Positions 46,355-61,261 of a DNA stretch of 64,000 nucleotides are shown here, piece after piece. The position numbers and the translations under genes are program-made. Positions within the stretch are counted from its first letter, which is position 1. The number at the start of each line of letters is the position of its first letter. This stretch comes from Lineus longissimus (taxonomy: Eukaryota > Nemertea > Pilidiophora > Heteronemertea > Lineidae). The stretch covers positions 9,180,501 to 9,244,500 of the forward strand of contig NC_088311.1 in NCBI RefSeq assembly GCF_910592395.1, read 5' to 3'. Below the pieces are notes generated by a model. The model was not told the origin of the DNA and did not search any database. It was given only the letters and a program-made list of their open reading frames with translations.

Positions 46355-49300
46355 GTAAGTTTATATGTTTTTCATTTTTGAAGCCTTATTACGTTTTGTA
46401 ACTTTTGCTTGGTATATAGTATGCTTCAGCCTCATCCCACTTCAATTATCTTTTTGATAGTCGCACTATATATACATTGTACTGTACTACCAGGGAGTCT
46501 GCCGACATTTTCGCTAGATCATTTATAAGTGCATGTTGACCCGACAAATTTTTTTTTTTTGGGGGGGAATATTCCGGTTTTTAAAAGATGAAGGTTTTCT
46601 AAACTGTGTAGCTACCTATCTCCTGAGCCATTGAAAAGTCAGCTTTAAATTTTACCTTTGTAGTTAATGCCATAGCCCGAAAAATTAGCCCGATCTGTGT
46701 ACCAAAAAAGGTTTTGTCATGGAGGTGCTTTTTACGCAAACTTCCCTGGTCTACTCATTATATCCACTGTTAAGAAGCAGTGAGCTTCGCGTTCTACAAC
46801 AAATATTGCTGAATATTTTTCTAAATATTGATTTAGTAATAAATTACCAAAATTGAAAGCTATAGCTTTTTTATTATGAAAGTATAACCAAGATTGCCCG
46901 TCTATGCCACAGGAAGCTGCATATCACATTATTATCATAAACCACAGAAAAAAAATAAGAACAAACTGCCATTTCGGTCATCTGGACAGTCTCAAATACG
47001 ACAGCTGGCGGCGTGTAACATCGCTCTTACATTGATACGTACATTTAGGCACTTGTAATTATTTATGTACATTGTTTACCAGAACAAGGCCTCCAGCATC
47101 AAAACTTAATTGCAAGCCAATGGCCTAAAAAGGACATAATCTACGAGTATTGTGTTCCGAAATATTTGGCCTCGTTCCTCTCATGAAATTCAATAAAATA
47201 CCAAAGTACTTGGAGAATAACAGCAGAATATAATGTCTCGAAATTCATCTCTTTTGAGCTGATATAGGCATTTTGTTACGTTAAGTTGCCCGAATGTTGA
47301 CTGGGAAGATGTTTTATTCATCATAATCAAAGTTTCAAGGACATCCCTGAAAGATGTTTTATTTTTGGCTAAAAGGGTATCGGGCATCCAATGGAGCAGA
47401 TAGCCAACATCACAGCTGACATCGCGGGAGAATTGTCTTCGAAGTCAGAGGTATATAAATTCGATAATGTGTATCTTGTTTAAGGAGCTTTAAAAAAAGT
47501 AATTCGCAAGTTAGAATTCGTCATTGGAAATAACGTGTGGACTATATTTTAAGGGTAACGTGTATACGTTTTGTCAAACGTCGGACGGTGTGTGTTTCCA
47601 GTCGTGCAATAGTATTGCCCGTACATTCATCTGGTTGTATGCTACACCTCTCCAGGTTCCTGACTCAATCAATTCGTCGCCTCTAAAAGCAGCACTTCAC
47701 AGTAAGGAATATTGATGCACAATAGCAAACTGTAAACGGACGCTAGTGGCCACACATCGCGTCCCCGCCTCTCCGCCAAGAACGCAGAGAATGCATGCCG
47801 GACCGCCCAACACACATCTGTCACAACCACCATTGCCGGCAGATTTCCCCCAAGCCAACTTTTTCATTGCATGACGTTGTGATGCGATCGCTGAGACCAA
47901 CGTCATTAACTTCTTCTTTTCTGTAGCGCAAAATAAATGGTTTCTCGGCTATTGTTTCATCTCTTGGAACACAACGGCGTGGACACTTTCCACATTATCG
48001 TCATCTGAAGAAAAACACATCTTAACGACCACCGATTAATCTAGGATTTTTTTGCAACGAGTTGTACTGCCTCATCTCTGCAAACGGTCATCGACGTCAT
48101 GTAGTGTATGTGCGTTTAATACTCTAGTGATGAGACGGAACGGATACGGTTTGCAACACATTCTGCCTGGCCCCAATTCTGCATGAGAAACAGGAAAGGA
48201 CACACAGGACGAAAATAATCGTCATCATAATCTATCCGGTTTTATTATTTCGTTAATGCTGTCTGGACCAAACCAAATCTAACCAATAACTCATTGTGAT
48301 TTTCTTTTTGAATTCGTATTCGATGTATAAACTGTCGTGTAAAGTCTAGGATATTGTACTTCTATTGCAACCAATGGGCGTGTAGTAGTTTGAAGTCAAG
48401 TGTCAATTTAAAAAAAACCGAAATGAAAATGTTTACATCCCGATTCAACAGAAAGGGACATGAATGCTTCAACACGTTACGACGTCACTCCGCTTACATG
48501 TACATAAACAGATAAATGCAGTGCCACTCAAGCCCTGTGCCAGGCCTCTGAGGAGGTCTGGGATGGTACATTTTGTCGCCGTCTTCGTGCATTGTTGGAC
48601 AATTTACAATCATTTTGCGTTTGTTATCGGCTTTCAGGGCCCCGTCTTGTCACCAATCTTCAGACATGGGCCTTCAACACATTGTACCAAAGATCAAAGT
48701 TTGGAGGTTTGTGTGATGACCGATATTGTCGGGACATAAAGCGACCACCCGAGGGGACTGATGACACCATCTGCATTGTTAAAATCATAACAATGACAAT
48801 TAGTATTAATATTTGGGCGGTGTGTGTTTGTCACAGCCTGTGGCCATGGCGGTAGCACCTCGCGGGGTTACATCACATTACCTAGGAACAATGAGCAATA
48901 TTAATGCAAAAGGTATTCGGAACTATCTGGCCAAGAAAGATGCCCAACCGAAGATTCAATCCATGATACACAACAAAGCTCGGATATAAGGACTTTAACG
49001 TATATGTAGCTTGCATGTAGAATGTATATTCCGAGTCTGTTCATCATCTGATTTGAAGACAGCTTGGAGAAAAAAATTAGTAATTGGTAATCAGCGAGAG
49101 AGCAACAATATAAAATATTGATGATGTTTGAATAAGCTGCCGTGTTGTCGATACTCGAGTTATGCCTTCTCCCCGTCAAGATACATACATAGGTCATTGA
49201 CCAATCGACAGTTAACAGAAACGTCTTGTGTGAGCAATGCAGAGTGTATGACCATAAAAGGACCCTGCGGCCACATAGCTATACATATTAGTCTAGCTCA

Positions 49301-52300
49301 GTACACCAATTTAAGGATCGATTACTGTTGACCCTTTGCAGGGGGAGAAAGGCAGGAAACAACATATGCCTAAAACTTTAATCTCATGAGCTAGACCCGC
49401 GGGACGGAAGGGACAATGAATATGCCTAATGACCGACCCCTGGGCTCTCTGAGCTGTTTAAAATTGCGCCCTGGCTGGCTTTGGGAAATAACGAGAAAGA
49501 AATATTTTCGTTAGGATTACACTCAATAGGACTTTGTTGCGTCTAAACAGAATACAACGAAGAACAACAATGTTAAACTCGATCAGCTACAAATATCACA
49601 AAGGACAACAACAAAGTAGAATTTAATCTTGCCTTGCTACTGTGCATACCTTGTAGTTAGGTCACGCGCGTGGCGAGTTAGCCATGTAGGAGCCTTTTCA
49701 TTTTCATGTTTTCGGGGTCGGGTTCACGATAGTGATTCCGATAGTAATCGCAGCTGTGGCCTTGAGAATGTTGAAAAACCGGATCAGACAATGCTTAGCT
49801 TTTCAAAAACCCTCCGTATCTTTTCAAATCAAATGACATGCTCTGTTATCGCAGATCTGAAGTGAGAAACTGTATTGTTCAACACCACAAAATGGCAAAT
49901 CCTCCTAGAAATGCATGGCTGGGTGAGTGAGATTGCCTCCCGGCCATCGAAGTAGTCATTCCTCCTGTCTTTGTTCGTACTTTCAAAAAGATTTTGTGGA
50001 ACCGCAGCTTAATCGAGCTGCAACCTCCTCTGTTGTATACTGCTGTTATTGCTGGCTTCAACCAAGGATGTTGTGCCGCTGGTTCCCTTGTCCTTGCATT
50101 TGAACGCCAGCGTTGCCTTATGAGTAAACATGTACGTTACCAATGCCTGCTGGGAACTTTGCGTGTAAATCTGATCCTTCATTTTGCTCTTTCGTTTGTC
50201 CGCCTTCTCAAGCAAACTGCTCGCTCCCGCCGTTGCTATCACTTTTACATGTTCGTCGTGGCACCACGCTTCAAATACCCCGGCAATACCGTTCAATTCC
50301 TGTGATCCAGCTCGTTCATCTCTGTCACAGTGAACACCATGTATTACACAGATCCCTCCCCGGTCGATTGATCTCAGTGAGGGTATCTACCGATCTGAGA
50401 TAGAAGAGGGCAGATCATTGATATAGCTGAGTGCCAGAAAATCTAATTTAGCCTTGATAGGAGTTGAGAGTGTACTCGCCATGGCGCGAGCCAAGCGTTG
50501 GAGGTTCAGAGAGCGAGGCAAGTGAAAACGAGTTGTAGCATCCCCGTGAAGCTACCAACAGTTTCCGTTGCATTGCAGGACCATGACTGACCGCCGCATA
50601 GTAATTATTCTTTCGATATCTAAAGCATTCCACCCATGGAGATGTGGTTATCATATTTGTTATTCAATATGGGGATTGTAATTTCATTCTGAAGTGGGCA
50701 TTGTTTTAATTTGCGTTCTACGTTTTCCGATGTCACAGAATGTTAGTGCATGGTCTATTGTACAGTTCAATCATTTTTCAATAAAACATTATGACTAAGT
50801 CTTTGGTTAACCCTTCGTTTGATGAGAGGCCTCTTGAAAAAGATACAATATTTGCAACTAAAGCCACCAATTTTCCACAGGAAATATTTATCGATTTTTG
50901 GTGCTAATTGAATTCTTTTGGATTACATCGTGTCATGCAGTAGTACATGTACATGGACTTGTCAGTAGACACGTGAATACAAACGTGTAACCAGTGTCAC
51001 AGTCACGATATTCTTGGACTTACCTCGTATTCTTGTCGGTAATACGAGCACGATCTCGGTCGAATGTCCCCAACAAGATATTCTATTTCCCAGCATTTCC
51101 CCAAACAGTCTGGTGAACAGATCTAGACGTTTGCAAATGTATTACCAATGTACGGCTTCATGTAACAAAGGCCTTTGTTGGGTAGGAGTAGGAAAGGGGA
51201 AATATTCGTAAATATCAGTGATATCGGCAACAGCTGAGCATTTGCCGTAACTTATGTGTGAGGAATGCGAGTATCTGATCTAGCTCCTTTGGTATGGGGG
51301 GTATCCAAAGTTAAAGTTCCCTTGGCATCTTGGCTATCTGTAAGGAATCCACGCGGCATCTTACACCGATATTTCGCATTATTTCGTAAGACATCTAAGA
51401 CTTCGAGGTGTTGCTCCGACGCCTTGGAATACAGGGAGAATTCCAGATGCACGCGCTGTAATTGTGCATTGATGCATGGAATCATTATCACGGATATGAG
51501 GCGCGTGTCGGTCCTCCTGGCTCAATGGAACGATGATCACCATAGGAAAATCATTGTCCATAAAACAGAGTACCAGACGGATGACAAGCTGGTTGGATAT
51601 TTTCTTTCGGAGCGACAAAGACCATCCATTTCTCACAAGTGGGTTCTTGATATCGAATCGCGCTACACAACTAACTAACATGGCTGCTGAAAAGTTTCAG
51701 AATAGCTACATTTCAACCAGTAACTGCTTTGCGCGACGTCTTGTATTTATCGATATTCGCCCGGGGCCAATACAGAAATCAGTACACCTTTTTCATTATT
51801 TTGGACTCATGCGTCAACTTTCGTCTGCATTCGTGTTCAGAGATCACGACCAATCATTTTAAAGGTCAACGACTAATCTTATCCGAAGCTCTCGTACTAC
51901 AATGATGAAGTTAGCTGTGATGAAGGTCTCATCAGCCGTGAAGGGATGCGTACAGGGATGACGCGTGTCGCGCACCGCGAGTTCGCACAGTCCTCCCAGC
52001 AGTCACCATACTTGGTGACGTAGCCTTCCGCAGCATACCGCATGGAAATATTTTGCCTGGGGCTACAGCCTTGCAATTAATCGAGTAATTAGTTTCCAGC
52101 ATAATGACAGATGCGGACGATAAAGTGCGCTTGGAACAGAGGTAATTATCCAAAGATAAATGGTATCATGGTCACGAGAATTTGCTGCAACCCCCACTGA
52201 GATGGTCAGCCTCAATTCTGAAAGTCATCCAGTGTTGCCATTGGTATTACGCGCTTAATCGAATTAGAATTTGGTCTGTAAAGCATGTTAGGCCAGATCT

Positions 52301-52453
52301 GGGCTAGGCCATTGCAGTTTCCATATTTTAATTTGATGCCGATGAAGTTGTATCAAGTAGCAGTCAGTCATAAATAAACTGGAAATCGTCTTCTTTGGAA
52401 TGAACATCGGGATCTGCATCGTACTGCATGCTGGTCACTACACTCTTAATAAG
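46355..52453. other. Long region without identifiable gene
   Basis: Either the first intron of the 46282 exon or intergenic. I looked for exons with acceptor, open frame and donor on both strands and found none I would defend. Short frames here overlap on opposite strands, lack family motifs and contain no repeat structure. Confidence 0.4.
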
Positions 52454-52680
52454 GGGTTTTGAGTGTTAAAAAACCATTAACCGTTTTTCAGCCAACACAT
52501 ATATACATCCCTGGGAGGCTTTTTAGGGAGATGAAAAACCTCATCATAGGGTTTTTGATCCTTGAAAAACCTTTAGGAGGTGCATATCTGTGCTGCCTGA
52601 AACACACTATAAGGCGGCAGGGTATTTCACAAGCTGAAAAACTTAATTTTTCAAAAATGTTTTTCCGGTTTGATAAACCC
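52454..52680. mobile_element. Foldback MITE family D copy 1
   Basis: The left half has AACCGTTTTTCAGCCAACAC and GGGAGGCTTTTTAGG; the right half has their inverted counterparts AACCTTTAGGAGGTGCA and GCTGAAAAACTT. Related to 61262-61500 (shared TTTTTCAGC-AACACATA and GAGGCTTTT). Non-coding. Confidence 0.55.
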
Positions 52681-55027
52681 ACATGTGATTTTCTATTTTA
52701 CATGATCATAGTCATTGACCTGCACTATATGCATCTACTGATACAAATCCGTAATATAGTGCAGGAAGTAATGAGCAGTCACGCATACAAAATGACAAGC
52801 GCACTCTAGTACGTACATGATGCTGCTTTGTAATTTTGTGTTACAACACCATTGTATGTTGCAGTTTTCTCATGGCAAACAATCACTGAGCACAGTAGGA
52901 GTCGTGATCAGCTAGCTAACCAGTATCGCGATCACCCTAGCAAGTGCTCATGTATTGTACAGTGCGCTTCCAACAGCCTATGCAATATTGAGTTAGCTAC
53001 ATTAGATGCTATTGTGTCGGGTTTTAGAGCCATTTCACAGCCTCCATGCATAGATGGAAGATTTCGTTAATTTTTCCTATTGTTGACACGAATGGCAACA
53101 TCTGTCCATGGTATCTATTGTAAATGACATGAATGAGGTGACACGAGGCGTTTGCTACTATTCTAGCGAGCTACATGTACTCCGGGCATGTACTCTATCT
53201 CGATCATAGAAACAATAGTGCAAGACTGCAACCTCTATGCTGCCCAGATAAAGAGGTTCGGCCAGACGATGTCGACTGCGTAGCCTAACTCTTTGGAACT
53301 ACGAGGGAACTTAAGTCAACCGTCGACTTCATAAATCAGACCGGGCTACGGATTTGAACTGCTGTCGAATGCCAGGAAGAAGAAGACAGCATACGATTTC
53401 GACTTGCGAAGGCTTGCGAAGTATAAGTGTACTTTTGAGATACATGTGTACATGTACATGTAATATCGTAGCAAAATAGATTTACACTAAAACTAGAAAA
53501 TACTCAGAAGCACCTTTCGATATACATTTTTTAGCTATAAAAACACGATTGGTTGTACACGCAATCATGTATAATTAACACTATTTATTTATTCTTGATG
53601 TCACGTACGTCATATCTGAGAAGACCTTAAAGTCATCATTCATGCTAACAGCGTGCAAACTTAGGCGTGCTAAATATATCCAAGATTTAGGGGAATCCGC
53701 TTATGTTTTTTGAATATCAACTGGCAGGAAGTTAAGGGACTTCCTGGGATATGCCTTGTTGTCTTTAAGCTGCTAGAGCCTGTCCGATTTTTTACGATCA
53801 GAAGTGGACAAGTTCTGGCAGTCTTAAGTGGTTAAAAAATGAATGCTTTGACAATATTTTCCCGTTAACTGATAATCCACACAATTTACCTAAAAAACAG
53901 TGCTGGGAAGATTTGCGTGCAGAGCCGCAGGCAACTCAGTTACATGTATTTCATTGTAAAGACTGATAATATAGCAATCCTTGCAGCTCATAGCTGTCAA
54001 TACAAGATGTGCCAATCTTGAAATCTGCTTGGAAAAGTTGTTCAGTGCAGCTTTTACGTGAACAACAGCTGTTTTTGGCAACTGAAAGATATGATCGTCG
54101 CTTTCTACAATCGCTGTCGATTGCTGATACAACTAACGTCAAGACTAGATTATGCTATCAACTGAACGCGCTACACCAAACCCTGCTATCCTGCCCAACT
54201 AGTATTTCTTTTCTAGATCGGGAAAATTGAAAGATATGTTGGCGATTTATCTTGATCCTCAAGTTTCGGATCCAGACTTCGCAGTTCTGTAAATCCCAAA
54301 ATTTGTGCGCCTTTGTAATTTGCGAATGTTCCAAAACTATAACATTCTAACGATGTTTTGTGGTCGAGGGCATGCGAAATGAGATGTTATGCATGAATCA
54401 GAATGCACTCTGAACACTCATCTAAAAAACCAACAAACGGATTTGACACTAGCCATGCAGGTTAGTACTTATCGTTTCTTTTGTGAAAAATGTAAAATGG
54501 CATATGGCTTATCATCTTTGACTTCGCTGTTGGCGCTTTTTCTTCTCTTACCTGTCTGGTACCATTGCTGTGTAAATACAGTAGATATTGTGTTCACGAA
54601 GGCACCTGGTGTTGGCTCTGTCTGACGGAGTTACTTCCACAGGATCTCAAGAACTGCTTATTTCACTTTCTGCAGACAACAAACAACCGTGAAGCAGCAA
54701 TGGATCAGATATTGGTGGCAGGAAGCTCTGAATAACAGCTTATCGAAAGTAAAACGTATTGGATGAAGTGAACTATTTCAAACATGCTTCGCCTTGGGGT
54801 ACGCTGATTCAGCTGCTTAAAGGAAGACTTTTGGCGTGCAACATTTTGTGTTTTTCTATGAAAATTTTCTCATGGCTGGATGATGGAGTAACGATGCCTC
54901 GAGAGCCCGTCGAAGCACTGCCATCACAACTAATGTGAGATAGCTCCCAACATGTACCTCTCTCTGTCATATATATTCCTGAAATGTTGGCTACCACCAA
55001 GCCCAAGTAGGGCGATAAGGTAGCTGT

Positions 55028-55247
55028 GAAGGGGGACTATAGGCATGATATGGGTAGCACGTTCTGGTGGTTATCAGTCCGGCGAATATTCCGGCGAATA
55101 TGCACAGTTGGAGGGATTGGGTTGGGTTTGATGCAGCGTTAGATAATTCCTCAGTTTCGATGAACTGTGCATGCGAGATGGGAGAGAAGTGACTTCGGGT
55201 AACTTAATATTACGCACGTTGCTACTGCCTATAGTCTCTCTCCCTTC
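55028..55247. mobile_element. MITE family B copy 3
   Basis: GAAGGGGGACTATAGGCATG at the left and CTACTGCCTATAGTCTCTCT at the right, with the internal GGTAACTTAAT segment seen in copy 2. Both termini are degraded compared with copies 1 and 2. Confidence 0.6.
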
Positions 55248-55541
55248 CATGTTGTTTTGCTAGCTGGAAGCCGAGCATTGCATTGTATACACCATTGAAT
55301 CACCCGAAACTACCATTCAACTCAGTGGCATTTTCACCCACGGTTTCAAATGTGAAAGCGGAAAAGATGCTATATAACAGGAGTCTTCTCTAGATGTGTA
55401 AGTCACTTGCCTCTAATAAGCAAGAAAGAAAATCAATAACAGTTTGAAGTACATGTAGATATAGAAAATGTGGCATGCTTCTCGTACTGTTTCAGCAAAT
55501 AATAGAGAGGTCACGAAAACTAACTGGGTACATAGTACGTG

Positions 55542-55627
55542 TTAAAGGGACACTATAGGCAGCAGCTAGGTAGGCAAGTTAAAGTTACATGAAGTCGTCA
55601 ATAGAGGTCTCTTCCATCTCACAGTGA
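55542..55627. mobile_element. MITE family B copy 4, truncated
   Basis: Starts TTAAAGGGACACTATAGGCA and matches the first ~85 bp of copy 1 (AGCTAGGTAGGCAAG, then GTCTCTTCCATCTC), then ends abruptly. Confidence 0.65.
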
Positions 55628-58600
55628 AAAGAAGGATGAAAATGTCACGAACATGTCTGATATTTATGATAAAGCCATGCACACAGCCACGAAATACGAC
55701 ATTTGTTACACGTTCATTATTTTCTGGGCGAGGGCTTCTGCTGTTACCACTGCTTGTAAATGTAAGCTTAGTAAAATTATATAGCCTCGGTTCAATTATA
55801 GCCTCAGTATACATTTATGTGTACAACCAGCTCTTAAACACTGTACTGGGTCTGTAACTGTATACTAGGCCTATAATTGTACCACTTTACCTTATAGTTA
55901 TCGCGTTTTGAAACACGAAATGTGGATGGTTAAAAATACATAATGAGGTGATAGCGAAAAAAAGATGACGACGGTTAATTTCACACGACATTTCAATTCC
56001 TCTTCACACGCCAGATACTGATTTTACTCATCTTGAAATAGTGCAGAGGGTTAAATCTATGACCGGAGAGCCAAGTAATCGAACTTTGCCTTCAGAAACA
56101 ATAATCCGCGTGGTTGGTTTCTCTCACGCCGGTTTGAATCCAGTGGAGATAAATTCACTCTAATACAACGTAACCCAAGGCATTCGCTCAGCTTGCTCAA
56201 GATGGAAACCATTGCTTCTTTGGCGAATCGATCAGAATTAGATTAGTGCCATCCAGCTTCTTTGCAGAAAGAACCTTTCTTGCTACTCTGAGTCTGAAAC
56301 AATGGATTTCACTGCTTTAGGCTGAGGTGAAGACAACCGCAGCAGAAATGTCCAGTAAATAAATGTACCAACATGGTTGTCTATTTCTCACCATTATAAT
56401 ATAAAGTGTCGTTTGAAGTGGTGAATGAATAGCACTAACAGGCGGAGGCAGTGAATGCAAGAGTTGGATGGTTCTCATCAGCACTTGAAATATTTCAGAC
56501 CGAATACCTTGGATCTGTTGGGTGAGTTGCCCGTCTCACTGAACAATTTTACTCTGTGCCACTGCGTCCTTGTAGCATTTTCTCAAGATATCAATCAAAA
56601 GGGTAATCGTAAGTGTAATTTAAATGACCAAGTAATGCTTAAGCGGGTCTGCTGTTGTCGGCAGAAACTGTGATGGGAATCCCCTGTAAGCATGTTGGGT
56701 AAGGCTAGAGTCTTGTCAATGGGATGAAGACAGAATAGAAGACACTGGTAACACAGTATGTCTTTTTATCAGTCCTGCTTAAAACGTTTAATTCTTGACA
56801 AAACTCAAAGCTGCATGTCCCCCTTGGCCAGGGAAGCCGCGCTGAATGCGTGTCTCAATGGGTATTTGTGAACATGTGAAGAAAGTCTAAGCCGCTCAAG
56901 ATATTTGTGGGCAAGAAGGGGTTACAATACGACTATAGAGCTTAGGAGTCGATTGCTGTTTAAAACTTGTGACTGAATGTATGTAGGATACTTATACGTA
57001 CTTCCATTGCTCGGACTTAATGGTCCTTGTGATTCTAAATTTACTTTTTGAACCTTTTATACAATGCTGAAGTAAGGGACGACAGACCACACATGCATCT
57101 ATCATCGTATCCACAGTCCATCATTGCACTGATGACCATCAAAGGTCTAAGGCATGGCATGGAAGGATACATTTTTGGGTTGCTTGTTGAGTGGGCGACT
57201 TTGTCGTTGATCATGGCCATTTTCAACAGTGTTAGCCTCCAGCCCCTCTTACGTTATGATGAAAGCGGTACTATATGCTGCATGGAGATCACTTCCGCCG
57301 TCCATTTCAGATTTCCGAGCGCAGTGAATTCTCATTTGCTTAAAATTGATACCGAATCGGAGATCCTGGTTGTGAGTTCGACACTGCAACTAGAATTTCG
57401 GTAAAAGATGAACACGAGGCGTGGAAGCTCCATATTTTGTACCAACCAAAACAGTTATATTCTCATCATTATTATTGTTATTGTTGCTTCATCAAAACCG
57501 CTGCAGCTAAATTGAGGCGGTGCATTACAAGCTCTAGAATACACCTCAATGTACATGCACACTCATGTATACGAGGTGTTGCCAAAAATATTCAAACACG
57601 GTCCATAAATAGCCGTGATTATGTGCACGTCTCAGCTCTACTGGTCACTCGACCATCTCATGTTCGTCGATACAGTTCAAAACATGGTGGTGGGAAAGTG
57701 GTTTGAACGAATTCCACTTATTTCGCCACACAGCTTTTCTCGCGTGTCTTTGCTACGATACAACAACACAAAGTTACACGTTGTTACCATCGTTTTATGT
57801 GGTTAAACAAGGACAAAAGGACAGCACTCAGTGTCCTGTCCACCTGCCGCTTAGGTGACCCATCGCTTGACATGTCTAACATTCCGAGAAATGTGCCTAA
57901 TTATTCGCCCCATTTCCTCGTGTGACCTCATCACATACTATTCAATGAATTCATAATGAGCGGCCCTCATTAATACTCGTAATATGGCCGAGGGAAATTA
58001 TACCATTTAAAGACAATGGTCCAGCCTTCGCAGAGGCGTAGTGTGTGAGAGAGCAACGCCGAATTACTCCCATCCTCGTCAATAAGGGAACCGCACGTGT
58101 GTTTTCATGGCAGAAATCTCCACAGATGTTTCTTTGGTCTGATGTGGGTTTCTTCGGTCTTGAGCTGACTTATCCGATATTCTAGACATGGTTCTAAACA
58201 TGTATTTATTCAGAACAACCACTTTGTATTCAGTTTCGGGATATGAGGCTATTGTGTTTCCGTAAAGGAGGCAAAACTGTCTCGGGAAGGATAGACGCGT
58301 CTGTCAATTGAAGGCACATTTCACCAGGGGATGCTGTATGAGTGATGGGAATTATGTTTATGGTCTTGATTGCCCGTAAAAAATGGGACGATAGTAGTAG
58401 AAAGTAAAAATAAGTATTCGAGCTGAAGAAGGGTTCATGTCCTTGTGGGAATGTTAGGATGAGTTTTGAATATTGCAATGATGGGACATGGGAAAGTCGG
58501 TCGCAGAAACGTAATATTCGACATTGGGAAGAAACGATGACATACTGCACAGTAAAAGAAGTGATAGTTGCAGTCATACCGACTATAATCAGTGTAGGCG

Positions 58601-61261
58601 TGTGTTCCACTAGCCACCAAATCATGAAACTAACATGAATGATCGCATCTCCTCTGGCCATTTGACCAAAATATCTGAAATAGTCTCAGCTTAGCTTTAC
58701 AATCTTTTAAGCCAATTGTACGGCGTTGATTTCGGAATGCGATTAAAGTTGGAATCTTGAAATCACCACTACCATAGCTATTTGGGAGTCTGTATCTTGG
58801 GCCCCGGGGCTCGGTAACCGATGAGAACCTTTGAAACATAGACGCATTGTCCCGTTTTTAGACCAAGTAGCGAAGAATACGGATCGACTGGTGAAAAGTC
58901 AACCAGCAGGCCAGAGGCTGAGGCGACCGGTTGGATCTTATTGTTGGTTCATCCGTATCAGCGCATTGGATACTTGCGGTTTAACCAACATCTCGCATCA
59001 TTTATGGCATTAGGAATTGTTTGCGCACACCAGAACTATAATGTGCTTCTCTCGCGGACGAGAATTCTTACTTGCCCTGCGGACAAGCGTCTTATTTTCA
59101 TTCAAACAAATATCTTAGTTGTCTCTTTGCCGTCTCATGGTAAAAACGAGACAAAAGTACTTCTATAAATACTAGTGTATCACAAACGGGAATTCTGTTT
59201 TATTACAAACATAACTCAATTATTCAGTATGGTGTTTTTAGCCCTGTAAACAGAAGTTTCGTTGGGCCTCCAGCGTTTCTTTTACTAAATAATGACTAAG
59301 GGCTACAGCTCCGCGAGGTCGATAAAATGTCAAGTATGCCAATGCATGGCTGAGAATGCGATGGAGATTGGTCGATGGTGCATTTCGCCAGGATACCCCG
59401 AAGTGCTAATTTACTAGTTAATAAAAATATGGCTTTTCTTTCGAACAAGATTGACAAAACTAATGGAAAAAGAATTTCACGACAGATTGGTGTATTGTTC
59501 ACATGTTTAATGGACAATATATCCGGTTTAGGGATAGACTATTCCCCAGACAGCAAAGTCAGAAGTGAATATGAGTAGCAGTGTTCGGTTTGGGCCTTTA
59601 ATCAATAATTTACAAGTATGACAGTCAAAGTTCGTTCCGCTAGCTTGACCATCTTCACGCTTCCGAAGTGCCGCCCAAGTGGTATCATACATTGTAGGCG
59701 TGCCTTGTGTAGGCCCTTTTGTGTTTCTGTGTCGAAACTGGCTTTTAGACATAATCTCAACTATAGGCCTGTGCAAACATGACTACTGATGTCCCCATGC
59801 AGTATTGCAGAGCACGTCCGTGACAACATGAATGAATGTTCATATTGAAAATCCTTGTTTTTGTTTAGAAGTCATCATTCATCGTGTATCAGGTTGACAC
59901 TGAGTCATGCATTGACAGGAAATATCTTTTAACGCCAATTTTGGGAGAATGTCTTGTAATAAAATGATGTGGTACATTATTGTGATTCAAATATAGCTCC
60001 AATATTTCTTAAAGTGTCCTGATCATGACCATGGCAGTTACTATACTGATGGATGTGAGAATTCGCTCACGGCATTGTTGCTGTTGTTGCATTTGACACA
60101 ACAACCGAATCCTACTGTCATAGTAGTAACATCACAGTATAAAATGTCACCTCGGGACACAAAGGTTGGAATCCTGTGCCACACTCGGCGTTATTGAGCC
60201 AGGATCTCCTTATATTGCTCAGTGCCAAAGTCACGCTGGTCGAGCCATTTGACCATTTAGGCACGGACAGGTGACCCAAAGGTACATCACTATTGTAATG
60301 ATTCAAGAGTCAGGATTCTACATGATTCAAACATCAATCTTCCAACATTTCAAAGGTGTATTATGTGTAAGTTCCGATAGTGAGTGTTTGTTACACATTT
60401 TGTACTCCGCTTGGTCTCAAGTGTGACATACCACCCGCGTAGAAACATGAGGGATGAACATGGTCTGCAAACATGGGACGAGTGGTGCCCCCTCTCAAAC
60501 ATTAGCTTATAAACTGTGATGCGAGTTGATAATCGAAGGAAGTTCAACGTCTTCTACCATAGGTATCTATTGCGATACGATGAATAAAAATAATGTTACC
60601 ATTTAATCAGTACCATTTTTCTCTCTTCTCTTTTCATATCTTCCTTTTTCATTTATTATCATCAACGCACGTAAATGTAGGTGAGTTCCTAATTACATCA
60701 TTGTATCACTGTCAAAAAACTAGATTCAAATATTGCAAAACCAAATAATCGAAGCATTTGGCCATTTCAGTATCTAGCACTGCATTCACCCTCCTTCTCA
60801 TAGTACTTGTTGCTCTTAATGGTATTGACAATTCTACTACACACTCCCGGAGAATTTGAAAATCAATTGGGACCCGAGGGCAAATCAAACACTCGAGACA
60901 TCACAAACACTCACCAGCTACGCTATTGCAAAACGTAACAAAAGGACTTAGAGAGTCAGGTCAATCATGCGTCAATAGTCACTGAGAACGACTAAATTGA
61001 AATCGCATCGGATGTATCATTCAACTTTGATGGCTCCATCCGGCAGCATGATCCAGGAGGAATTCCACTGAATAAGCCTATTGATTCTTTGCCTAGCCTC
61101 GCTCTTTCCAGTCGGTCTGCTGAATGATCAGAAAAAAATCGCATCGAGTTCGGTGTTATGGCATTTGAGGAGACTGGTGCCGACATGCGCAAATGTACGC
61201 ACGAGGACTAACTGAGAGGTGATAGAAACGAATTCATGAGACTCGAATGAAGTGCACGCTC

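Larger units (their letters stand above)
52681..61261. other. Long region without identifiable gene
   Basis: Holds two family B MITE copies and scattered ACATGT/TGTACATGTA palindromes (for example 53440-53462). No open frame in the region shows a known motif or supported splice sites. The longest minus frame (58230-58661) is hydrophobic but unlike anything I recognise. Confidence 0.4.

Noticed and set aside
47388-47450. MEQIANITADIAGELSSKSE followed by GTATAT
   Set aside because: A start codon and weak donor alone, with no leader, no partner exon and no promoter context.
51265-51681. Long overlapping frames on both strands
   Set aside because: Neither shows a family motif or splice support; opposite-strand overlap suggests chance.
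58230-58661. 143-codon hydrophobic minus-strand frame
   Set aside because: Composition is plausible for a membrane protein, but there is no recognisable motif, no good start context and no neighbouring exons.
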